NCBI GenBank assembly: GCA_023386455.1
Contig: JAEWJO010000399.1
Location: forward strand, 1 to 11,101
Reading direction: 5' to 3'
DNA from: Pseudomonadota bacterium
GTDB lineage: Bacteria; Myxococcota_A; Polyangia; Haliangiales; Haliangiaceae
DNA length: 11,101 nt
Shown here piece by piece: positions 1 to 9,433 of the stretch (position 1 is its first letter; each line of letters begins with the position of its first letter). The translations under genes were made by a program, and so were the position numbers. The notes beneath the pieces are model-generated. The model saw nothing but the letters and a program-made list of their open reading frames with translations, ran no database searches and had not been told where the DNA came from.

Positions 1-965
1 GCCCACCCGGCATGCCGGGCGGGCCGCCGTACGGCATGTTGGCGCCCGGGATTCGTGCCACCGCCGGGCATCGCGGGCGGTCCGCCGTAGGGCTGCACGC
101 CGACCTGCGAGCCACCGGCGTTGCCCGCCGAGCCGCCGAAGCCACCGCGGTTGCCGAACATGCTCGCGCTTCCGGGCGGACCGCTCGATCCGGGCGGGCC
201 CCCGTACGGCATGTTCGGTGGGTTCGTCGACGGACCACCGCCGACGCCAGGATTCGAGCCGGGCATTCCCGGCGGTCCGAACCCCGGACGACTGCCGGGA
301 GCACCCGGACCACCGCCGGGGAGCGGGCCACCAAATCCGGTCGCTGCCGTTCCGGACACGCCTTGTCCGGGCGGCGGACCGCCGTATCCGGTCGCCGCGG
401 TTCCCGATACGCCGCCACCCGGCGCGCCGTACCCACCGCCGGTGCCGCCGGGCGGACCGTAGCCGGGAGGACCGCCGAAACCGGGATTGCTGCCACCAGG
501 GCCGTAGCCGCCGCCGGGCATACCGGGTGGACCGCCGAAGCCGCCACCACCGCCGCCGGCACCGGGCAGCGGCGGCGCGTCGCCGCGGTCGAGCACCATC
601 GTGCCGCCCTTCTTCCCGGGCACGGCACCACCGACGCCGGGCTGGTTCAGCCCGTGCGGCACGACGTTGACGCCGCCTTCGTCGACGAAGCGAATGACGA
701 GCGATCCGCACTGCACGACGTCGGCATGACCGAGCGCCTGCTTCTGGATGCGTGTGTTGTTGAGGTGCGTGCCGTTCGCGCTGCCGAGATCCTCGACCAC
801 GAAGCGGCCGTTCTCGTTTCTGAACTGCGCATGGCGGCGAGACACCATGCCGTCATCGGTGCGGATCGCGCACTCGAGACCACGGCCGACGTAGACGGGC
901 TCGGTCTGAGACAGCTCGACCGTTCCCTCTCGGCCCTGACTGTCCCGGAAAATCAGGCGTGCCAT
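1..965 (-). CDS. FHA protein with long Gly/Pro-rich tail, 3' end outside window, apparent frameshift
   Basis: The gene starts at ATG 965, 41 nt after the preceding stop, with no strong ribosome-binding site, and runs off the left edge. Residues 1-94 form an FHA domain with the full set of contact residues: VGRG (26-29), SRRH (42-45) and GSANGTHLN (61-69). It is therefore the one FHA domain of the four most likely to bind phosphothreonine in the standard way. It has no membrane segment or zinc ribbon in the visible part. After about residue 105 the chain becomes Gly/Pro-rich with FGGPPG, YGGPPG and NPGF repeats for some 200 residues. Near positions 43-50 the repeat pattern jumps frame: the original frame turns into HAVRRPARHAG, while the next frame restores NMPYGGPPGMPGG. 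This implies one extra base in the CCCGGGCGCC stretch, either real or a sequencing error. Anything downstream of it cannot be judged here. Confidence 0.85.
   Translation of the reverse strand, partial: MARLIFRDSQGREGTVELSQTEPVYVGRGLECAIRTDDGMVSRRHAQFRNENGRFVVEDLGSANGTHLNNTRIQKQALGHADVVQCGSLVIRFVDEGGVNVVPHGLNQPGVGGAVPGKKGGTMVLDRGDAPPLPGAGGGGGGFGGPPGMPGGGYGPGGSNPGFGGPPGYGPPGGTGGGYGAPGGGVSGTAATGYGGPPPGQGVSGTAATGFGGPLPGGGPGAPGSRPGFGPPGMPGSNPGVGGGPSTNPPNMPYGGPPGSSGPPGSASMFGNRGGFGGSAGNAGGSQVGVQPYGGPPAMPGGGTNPGRQHAVRRPARHAGW
324..413 (-). repeat. 39-bp direct repeat in the Gly/Pro-rich tail
   Basis: Two imperfect 39-bp copies at 375-413 and 324-362 encode GVSGTAATGYGGP and GVSGTAATGFGGP. Most differences are at third codon positions, showing selection on the protein and an older duplication. 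They sit within the wider Gly/Pro-rich tract that runs from about 590 to the window edge. Confidence 0.8.
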
Positions 966-1006
966 TGAGTAGATAGGGACTGTATCACTTTCGCCCCGGC
1001 CCGCGA

Positions 1007-1465
1007 CTACTCGCGCTTGAAGACAGCCTCGGTGTTCCCGACGCGGATGATGTCCCCGGGATCCAGTGTCTTCTTCGGCACCTTGTGGCCGTTCACGTAG
1101 ACGCCGTTCGTCGAGCCCAGGTCGGCCAGCTCGTAGTTCGAGTCGACCTTGCGGATGCCGGCGTGCTTGCGCGAGACCGCCGGGTCGGCGAGCACGACGG
1201 TGTTGCCGGCGACCGAGCCGATGGTCGTCACCTCGTCGGTCAGCGGCAGCGTCTGGTTCGCCATCGGTCCGAGGATGAACTCGAGCCGCGCGACCGGTGC
1301 CCAGCCGCAGAACAGACACTTGGTCCAGACCGGCAGCATGACGCGCCGGCAGCCGCCGCAGACCTTCTGCGCCTTCGGCTGCGACTTCTTCGCGGCGACG
1401 GCGATCACGACCAGCACGAGCACGGCTCCGCCGACGATGAGGCCGATCAGAGCACCGGTCGACAC
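1007..1465 (-). CDS. small membrane-anchored zinc-ribbon FHA protein
   Basis: This 152-residue protein starts at GTG 1465 behind a good AGGAG site. Residues 5-25 form a single hydrophobic helix (ALIGLIVGGAVLVLVVIAVAA) followed by KKSQPK, so the C-terminus should be cytoplasmic. A zinc ribbon uses C36, C39, C50 and C53 (CGGC, CLFC). The FHA domain covers about 60-150, with SRKH (98-101), DLGSTNGVYVNG (115-126) and LDPGDIIRVG. The Gly-Arg position reads IGSVAG, so the phosphate-contacting Arg is missing, as in the two preceding FHA proteins. The zinc-ribbon-plus-FHA order matches the Gln/Pro-rich protein two genes upstream, as if the same cassette had been placed on a membrane anchor. It ends 41 nt before the last FHA gene. 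Confidence 0.9.
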   Translation of the reverse strand: MSTGALIGLIVGGAVLVLVVIAVAAKKSQPKAQKVCGGCRRVMLPVWTKCLFCGWAPVARLEFILGPMANQTLPLTDEVTTIGSVAGNTVVLADPAVSRKHAGIRKVDSNYELADLGSTNGVYVNGHKVPKKTLDPGDIIRVGNTEAVFKRE

Positions 1466-1472
1466 GTACGCA

Positions 1473-1477
1473 CTCCT
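1473..1477 (-). promoter_or_regulatory. ribosome-binding site for the TM/zinc-ribbon/FHA gene
   Basis: AGGAG (1477-1473) lies 7 nt before the GTG start at 1465 and overlaps the TAG stop of the VWA gene (1478-1476). It supports the GTG start and tight coupling of the two genes. Confidence 0.7.
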
Positions 1478-3002
1478 AGTTGATCGACTTGAATTTGAAG
1501 TTGGTCTTGCCGAGCGTGATCATGTCGTTGTCGACGAGCTCGTGCTTCTGCACCTTGCGATCGTTGACGTAGCAACCGTTGGTCGCGCCGTTGTCGATCA
1601 GGGTGAAGCCCGCAGGCGAGCAGGCGATCTGACAGTGGTCGGTGCTCATGAAGCCGTCGTTGACGACGATGTCCGCCGGCGGCGCGGTACCGATCTTCGT
1701 CATGCCCGGCTTCAGGCGCTGTGTCCTGTACGCGTCCTGGCCGTTCAGCGCGACGAGCCAGCCGACGATCGGGAAGCCGTCGGCGTCGTTGTTCATGTTG
1801 AACATGACCGTCTTCGTCGGACCCATCGGCTTGGGCGCCTCGACCGGCGCCGGCCCCGCCATCGGCATCGGCATCGGCATCGGCATCGGCGCCTCTTCCT
1901 TCTTACCGAACACCTTCGCGCCGATGATGATGAGCAGGATCAGACCGACGACGACGAGGATCACGACGAGCCACGGGAACCCACCCTCCTTCGGCGGGCT
2001 CCACTTCGGCGCGAGCTGCAGCGTGACCGGCTCGTACTCCGTCTGGTCGTTCTTGAGGACGAGGTCGTGGTCCTTGAGGTCCCACGGCAGCCCGGTCTTC
2101 GTCTTGTCGTCGTAGCCCGGGAACGTCAGGTAGTAGCGGTCTGCCATGCGCGCGATGATCGCGTTCAGCTCGCTCGCGATGCCGTCGATCGAGTTCACCG
2201 TCTTGGCGCCGGGAATCATCGTCGTGATGACGTTGCCCTCGCTCGAGACGGCCGACTTGTAGATGATCGCGAACACGCTGATGTTCGCCTTCGCGGCGTC
2301 CTTCTTCAGCTGCGCGAGTGCGGTCTTCGCCGTCTCGTTGTTCGTGTCGTTGCCGTCGCCGACGACGATCAGCGCCTTGCGCGGCGTCGCGACCTTCGAC
2401 AGCTCGGCGACGCCCATGGTGATGCCCTGCACCATGTCGGTGCCGATCTTGCCGTGATAGTCCTTCTGGTTGCCGAGCGCACCGCCGGTGATCGTCTTCA
2501 GATCGCCCATCGGCACCTTGATCTCGGCGCCGGTCGAGTACGACACGACCGTGCCCTTGCTGCCCGGCGGTCCCGCGGTGCCGAGCTGCAGCTTGTCGAT
2601 CGCCTGCTCGAGGTTCTTGAGCACGCCGTTGTAGCGCGCGTTCTCGTCGGTCTCGTACTCGTCGTTGCCGATCCAGATCTCCTGGCCGTTGATGACGAGC
2701 GCGATCGCGATCGCCTCCGTGCCCTCGGTGTACTCGCGGAGCTTCTCCGCTTTCATCGTCACCTTCTGGCCGCCGACCGTCGTCGCCAGCGAGAACTTGT
2801 CGACGGTGGTCTTCGCGCCGCCGACGATCGTCGCGTCGATCTTCGGCGCCTTGCCGCGCTCCTTCGGGTTTGTCGGATCCGCGGGACGGACCTGGAGATA
2901 GACCTCGACCGACCCGCCGTCGCCGGCGCGCGCGGTGCGCATGCCGGCGAACATGGAGACGAGGACGACGAACAGCGTGTAGATGGATGCGCGGGTTCTC
3001 AT
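1476..3002 (-). CDS. membrane protein: secreted VWA-like domain, TM helix, cytoplasmic FHA domain
   Basis: This 508-residue protein starts at ATG 3002, overlapping the previous stop. Residues 1-26 are a Sec signal peptide (MRTRASIYTL, then a hydrophobic core, ending ARTA-type before GDGG). Residues 89-290 resemble a von Willebrand A domain: the AIAIALVIN strand, GTDMVQGITMGVAEL, KALIVVGDGNDTNNE and ISVFAIIY. The metal site is degenerate: the DxSxS motif is replaced by NGQEI at 95-99. A transmembrane helix spans about 342-361, followed by KK. Five Pro-Met repeats (372-381) lead to an FHA domain (430-505) with STDH (453-456) and ATNG (473-476), but IGTAPP in place of Gly-Arg. Predicted topology is VWA in the periplasm and FHA in the cytoplasm. 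It could anchor the baseplate to the inner membrane and sense an envelope signal (inference). It shares a 21-nt identical stretch with the preceding FHA gene. Confidence 0.9.
   Translation of the reverse strand: MRTRASIYTLFVVLVSMFAGMRTARAGDGGSVEVYLQVRPADPTNPKERGKAPKIDATIVGGAKTTVDKFSLATTVGGQKVTMKAEKLREYTEGTEAIAIALVINGQEIWIGNDEYETDENARYNGVLKNLEQAIDKLQLGTAGPPGSKGTVVSYSTGAEIKVPMGDLKTITGGALGNQKDYHGKIGTDMVQGITMGVAELSKVATPRKALIVVGDGNDTNNETAKTALAQLKKDAAKANISVFAIIYKSAVSSEGNVITTMIPGAKTVNSIDGIASELNAIIARMADRYYLTFPGYDDKTKTGLPWDLKDHDLVLKNDQTEYEPVTLQLAPKWSPPKEGGFPWLVVILVVVGLILLIIIGAKVFGKKEEAPMPMPMPMPMAGPAPVEAPKPMGPTKTVMFNMNNDADGFPIVGWLVALNGQDAYRTQRLKPGMTKIGTAPPADIVVNDGFMSTDHCQIACSPAGFTLIDNGATNGCYVNDRKVQKHELVDNDMITLGKTNFKFKSIN
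1860..1889 (-). repeat. five tandem hexamers coding Pro-Met repeats
   Basis: The plus strand has five perfect copies of CATCGG, read as CCG ATG codons on the minus strand. The tract lies between the transmembrane helix and the FHA domain. Gain or loss of units would change linker length without shifting the frame. Confidence 0.9.
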
Positions 3003-3934
3003 AGCGCCTTGAACTTGCACATCGCCGAGCCGAACTTGATGAAGTCGTTGTCGACGAGCTCGTGACGATCGACACGACGATTGTTGACGTAGGTCCCGTT
3101 GGTGGAGCCCGTGTCGCGCAGGATCCACATGCCGTTCTCCGCCTTGATCTCGGCGTGCTTGCTCGACATGAACTTGTCCTGCAGCACGATCTGACACTCG
3201 GGCGTCGTGCCGATGACGGTCACCGGCTGGAGCGTGAACAGCTCGCCCTTCTGCGGACCCTGCAGCGGGATGATCCAGCCGAGCAGCTGCATCGTTCCCG
3301 GGTTGCCGGTCGCGTCGAGCACGAACGCCTGGGTCTTCATCTTCTGCAGCTTCGCGGGCGCCGCGGCCGCCTGCTGCGCGATCTGCGCGCAGAACGGACA
3401 GCTCGGCCACGACTTGTCGAGCTGCTGCTCGCACTGCGTGCAGAACTGCTTCTTGAAGATCCAGAAGCCCGTCGTTCGGATCGGCGGGTTCGGATTCGGT
3501 GCACCGCCGGGCATCCCCGGCATCCCTGGCATCCCCGGCGCACCGGGCATTCCCGGCGGCATTCCTGGCGGCATTCCTGGCTGCATTTGCGCTCCCTGCT
3601 GCTGATAGGCCTGCTGCGGATAACCGGCCTGCTGCGGATAACCTGGTTGCTGCTGCTGCGGGTAGCCCTGCTGCGGATACGCCGCCTGCTGCGGATACCC
3701 CGCCTGCTGCGGCGCTTGCGGCTGGCCGTTCGCGGCCTGCGCTGCGTCCTGCGGCTGCTGCCCCCACCCGAGCTTCTTGTTCGCGCGGTTCACGGCACCC
3801 TTGCCGCGCGCGCCCATCGCCTTCGCGCGATTGGCGTCGATCTGGAGGTTGCCCTTGATGTTCCGGACGCCGAGGAACTTGTTGTAGATCGCGCGAAACG
3901 GGGCAAAGACAAAGTCGAGATGTCTGAAGAGCAT
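2999..3934 (-). CDS. FHA protein with Gln/Pro-rich linker and zinc ribbon
   Basis: This 311-residue protein begins with a basic helical segment (1-56, including FAPFRAIYNKFLGVRNIKGNL) without a signal peptide. A long linker follows: about seven GYPQQ-type repeats (79-113), then MPPG/MPG repeats (120-144). A zinc ribbon uses C165, C168, C179 and C182. The FHA domain fills 215-308, with SSKH (257-260) and DTGSTNGTYVN (274-284). FHA domains bind phosphothreonine peptides, but the usual Gly-Arg contact is replaced here (IGTTPE at 241-246), so phosphate binding may be weak or altered. The FHA domain is most like that of the next gene, including a shared HELVDNDxI stretch and GW before the domain. 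Its stop overlaps the next start as ATGA. Likely role: a cytoplasmic adaptor joining the CIS to the downstream membrane FHA proteins (inference). Confidence 0.9.
   Translation of the reverse strand: MLFRHLDFVFAPFRAIYNKFLGVRNIKGNLQIDANRAKAMGARGKGAVNRANKKLGWGQQPQDAAQAANGQPQAPQQAGYPQQAAYPQQGYPQQQQPGYPQQAGYPQQAYQQQGAQMQPGMPPGMPPGMPGAPGMPGMPGMPGGAPNPNPPIRTTGFWIFKKQFCTQCEQQLDKSWPSCPFCAQIAQQAAAAPAKLQKMKTQAFVLDATGNPGTMQLLGWIIPLQGPQKGELFTLQPVTVIGTTPECQIVLQDKFMSSKHAEIKAENGMWILRDTGSTNGTYVNNRRVDRHELVDNDFIKFGSAMCKFKAL
3503..3574 (-). repeat. tandem MPPG/MPG-coding repeats
   Basis: Repeated 9- and 12-nt units encode MPPG, MPG and APG, residues 121-144 of the FHA protein. With the GYPQQ tract it forms a linker of some 75 residues between the helical N-terminus and the zinc ribbon. 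Confidence 0.75.
3596..3700 (-). repeat. tandem GYPQQ-coding repeats
   Basis: About seven imperfect units, each with a CTGCTGCGGATA-like core on the plus strand, encode GYPQQ, AYPQQ or similar. Units vary in length by whole codons, so the frame is kept. This looks like slippage- or recombination-driven expansion of a flexible linker. Confidence 0.8.
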
Positions 3935-3960
3935 GGCTTCGCTTCGTCCCCGGGGCGCCT

Positions 3961-3969
3961 ATTCTAGCA
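3961..3969 (-). promoter_or_regulatory. possible extended -10 promoter before the FHA genes
   Basis: In the 44-nt gap between the 510-residue protein and the first FHA gene, the minus strand carries TGCTAGAAT (3969-3961). This is an extended -10 element with five of six bases of the -10 hexamer. No convincing -35 lies upstream, which extended -10 promoters can tolerate. It could give the FHA genes separate expression. The same gap holds GGGGA about 12 nt before the ATG, a weak ribosome-binding site. Confidence 0.22.
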
Positions 3970-3978
3970 CCCGACGCG

Positions 3979-5511
<1,533 letters not shown>

Positions 5512-5513
5512 GG

Positions 5514-6394
<881 letters not shown>

Positions 6395-6395
<1 letters not shown>

Positions 6396-9300
6396 TACCG
6401 GATGTCGTCGCGGACCTTCTCCGCGATGTGAACGTGGACGAGGAACGGGAGCTCGTCGTCGTCGAGCCGCAGGTGCTCGATCGCGACGTTGCGAGCCTCG
6501 TCGCGAATCTCGAGGTGATCGACGCCTTCGACGCCGGGCACCTCCTCGACGAGGTGGATCAGCTCCGGCTTCAGCACGGGACGGCCGAACTCCCAGCCCT
6601 TGCCGGACTTGTCGCCGACGAGCGCGTGGAGGAAGCGGCGCAGCTTCGCCTCGATATCCTTGCGCAACCGGTCGGACGTGCCGACCGAGCGCCGGATCAG
6701 GACGACGCGAAGCGAGATGTCCTTGTAGCGAGGACGCACCACGTTGAGCACCGTCCCGACGAGCTTGCGCTCCTCGAGGTAGTTCTTCACGAAGCGCATG
6801 ACCTCGTTGCTCGGGACGAGGCGCCGGTTGAGCTCCTCGCCGCGCGTGTCGGCCTTCGGAAGCAGCGCGAGCGTGACGTGACCGCGGTTGCTCCGGTCGG
6901 GCACGCACTTGCTGCGCGCGAGCTGCGTCGACGCGCGAAGCGCCAGCATCTCGTAGTCCTCGGTCGTCACCGCGCGGTCGCGGCTCTTGATCGTGTACGG
7001 CGCGCGCGCCTTTGCCTCGTCGATCGTCTCGCGGTCACCACCGCCCGTCGCCGGGATCGGGTTCGTGACGCTCTCGATGTACGCGAGCGCGCGGCCGAGC
7101 GACGTCAGCGTGTTCGCGTTGACGTTGCCGAGCGCGCCACCGCCGACGCGGTACGACGTCGCGACGATCGAGTTCTTGCCCTCCGGCGGCACCATGCCGC
7201 GGCGGCCGTCGCCGAACTGGATCGTCCCGGCGATGTAGTCGAGCGTGTAGTGGCGGCTGCGCGGGCCCGACGCGAAGAAGCTATCGACGCGCTTGTAGCG
7301 GACCCACACCTCGTTGCTCTGCGGGTCGTCCGGGTTGGCCGGGCGGACCGCGTCGGCGCCGAGGTCGGCGATGTCCTCGGGCGTCGGCTTCTGCTTCTCG
7401 CGAACCTCGACGACCTCCTCCTCGAGCATCGGCCCGCGGAGGAACTTGTACTGCATGAGCGGCGAGCCATCGGAGCCGCCGAGCGTCTCGTTGCGGATCG
7501 TCTCGGTGTTGTACGCGTCGATCGAGTTCGTCACGATCAGCTTCACGCGAGGCGGCTTGACGTAGCCGCCCTGCTCGAGCCGCGCGCGGAGCCAGTAGCG
7601 CTCCTCGGTGAACTTCGAGGACATGAGCCAGTCCTCGGGCGCGACGAAGAACGTGAACCCGCTCGACGTGAAGCCGCGCGTCTCGTCATCGACGGCGAGC
7701 GGCTCCCAGTCGCGGCCATCCCAGTACTCCCAGACGACGCGCTGCCCGCCTTCCCAGGCGAGCCGCTTCATCGTCTCGTACTTCGACAGCTCCTGCGTCC
7801 CGACCTCCGCCTCCTCGCTCGCGATCGAGCCGAGCCCGAGCTCTTCCTCGAGCTGGAAGTAGAGCCCGATCGCCTCGTTCGGCGGCTTGGCGGTGAAGCC
7901 GAGGTAGATCGCCGGCGACTCCTCGGGCTTGGCCGAGAACGGCTGGAAGATCGTGAACTCGGTGCGCGCGACCTCCGTGCAGTCCGTGTACTGGAAGTCG
8001 TTGAACGACAGCACGTGGCGGACGTCGCGATAGTCCTCGCGATAGCGGAACACGAGCGTGCGCAGCGCGGGCGGCCGCACCGGGCGGTCGTCCTTGTACA
8101 CCCACTTCTCGTTGTCGAGCGTGTACGTGCCCTGCTCGCCGTAGTCGCCCTTCTCGATGCGGACGCGGATCCACTTCTTCGAGACCCCGTTGATCTCGAG
8201 CGCGTCCATGTCCTTGGGACGGCGGAAGCTGACGGTGCCGGACTGCGACATCGCCTTCGTGTCGTCGTGAAAGCCGTGCTCGTCGCCGGTGCCCGGCAGC
8301 GTCCCGCGCGGCGCGGTACGGCCGAGGTGACGCCAGCGCTTGCCATCCCAGTACTCCCACGCGAGCACGAGCTGGTCGCTCGGGTTCGGGCGCGGGATCA
8401 CCGCGGAGTCGGCGAGCACCATCTCGATCGAGATGTACGCGTCGGCAGTCTGGAGCAGCTCGTCGCACGCCAGGTACAGCAGGCAGTCGACCTTCGGCTC
8501 CTTGCCGAACGGATAGAGGTTCTTCGACAGGTCGAGCTGGAGGAACGCGTTGTTGTCGAGGTTGGCGTACGCCTGCGTCGGCAGGATGCCCTCGCCGACG
8601 ACCTCGACGCGCGCGCGGATCGTATCGATCTCGGTATCCGACGGCGAGTCGGGCACCTCGGCGAGACGGCCGCGCATCCACAGACCTTCGATGTGGTTCA
8701 CCTGCGTCGGCTCGAACCGGAGCGGACCCATGAACGCGACCTCGCCGCGATCGACGTCGATCTGCGCGGGCTCCATCTCCTTCCAGCGCGTGCCGTCCCA
8801 GTACTCCCACTCGAGCAGGCGCGCCATGTCGCGACCGCCGGTCTCGGGCGTACCGAGGAAGATGCGCAGGAGCGACGACTCGCCGGTGTTCGCGAACCGG
8901 GCGTCGGACAGGTACAGGAAGCGCTCGATGCGCTGCGCGCCGGCGAACACCTCGAACGCGCCGGGCACGGCATTCGGCGCCGCGTCGATGTAGCGGCTGT
9001 TCTCGGAGTAGCCCTCGTCGAAGTACGAGAAGCAGCGGTCGGGACGCGCGGTCGTGATCAGGACGTCGCGCGCCGTCTCGAACGTGACCGTGGTCTCCTC
9101 GGTCGCGTGCGGCGTCGAGATCTGGGTGCCGCGCGGGACGCGCTGCTTGTCGGCGCCCTCGACGAGCGTGAACTTGGCGAGCGCCTTCGCGGCGCGGGGT
9201 GCGTGCAGCTTGATGCCGAGCAGGTTCAGGAACGCGACGTAGTTCTTGTCCGGGACCTGGTTCAGCCGGTAGATGAGCAGGTCGGTCATCCATGCGGCGA

Positions 9301-9433
9301 GCTCGATGAGCGTGATGCCCGGGTCGGATGGATTGTGGTTCGTCCATTCCGGCGCGTAGCGCGGGATCATCGAGATGGCTTCCTCGACAATGTCGTGGAA
9401 ACTGCGGTCGTCGAGCTTCGGCGGTGGAATCAT
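6395..9433 (-). CDS. baseplate J/gp47-like wedge protein (Afp11 type)
   Basis: This 1012-residue protein is the large wedge subunit of a contractile-tail baseplate, of the putative baseplate assembly type (TIGR02243-like) found in eCIS loci. The N-terminus, with NHNPSDPGITLIELAAWMTDLLIYRLNQVPD at about residues 32-62, is characteristic. The J-like core lies near 730-1012: FGDGRRGMVPPEG at 740-752, GGGALGNVNANTLTSL at 764-779, and the GGGDRETIDEAKARAP block at 797-812, followed by DRAVTTEDYE. Between these are three copies of a module that opens with WEYWDG (residues 209, 359 and 568) and ends in a W-x-R-x-R(L/I) strand. These probably form repeated surface domains. The protein is longer than phage J proteins, which lack such insertions. 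It overlaps gp25 at its start (ATGA) and the tail-I gene at its end (TAATG). A GAGG sequence lies 9 nt before the ATG. Confidence 0.93.

Noticed and set aside
1..545. Possible CRISPR or DNA-level repeat array
   Set aside because: The repeats are imperfect, in codon register and encode a Gly/Pro-rich tail. There are no regular spacers.
12..968. 318-codon plus-strand open frame opposite the last FHA gene
   Set aside because: Its product is Arg/Ala/Thr-rich noise, while the minus strand has a complete FHA domain.
979..987. TGATACAGT as an extended -10 promoter before the last FHA gene
   Set aside because: It matches only four of six bases of the -10 hexamer, has no -35 partner, and would leave a leader of about 10 nt. 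The 41-nt gap otherwise shows nothing definite.
1149..3065. 638-codon open frame on the plus strand
   Set aside because: It lies opposite the VWA-FHA and small FHA genes, which have clear domains. The product is rich in Arg, Asp, Val and His in the way typical of antisense frames in GC-rich DNA.
6396..6908. Upstream extension of the PASTA/tail-I protein
   Set aside because: It is Arg/Ala-rich and lies within the J gene. The TAATG overlap at 6397-6393 gives a natural start.
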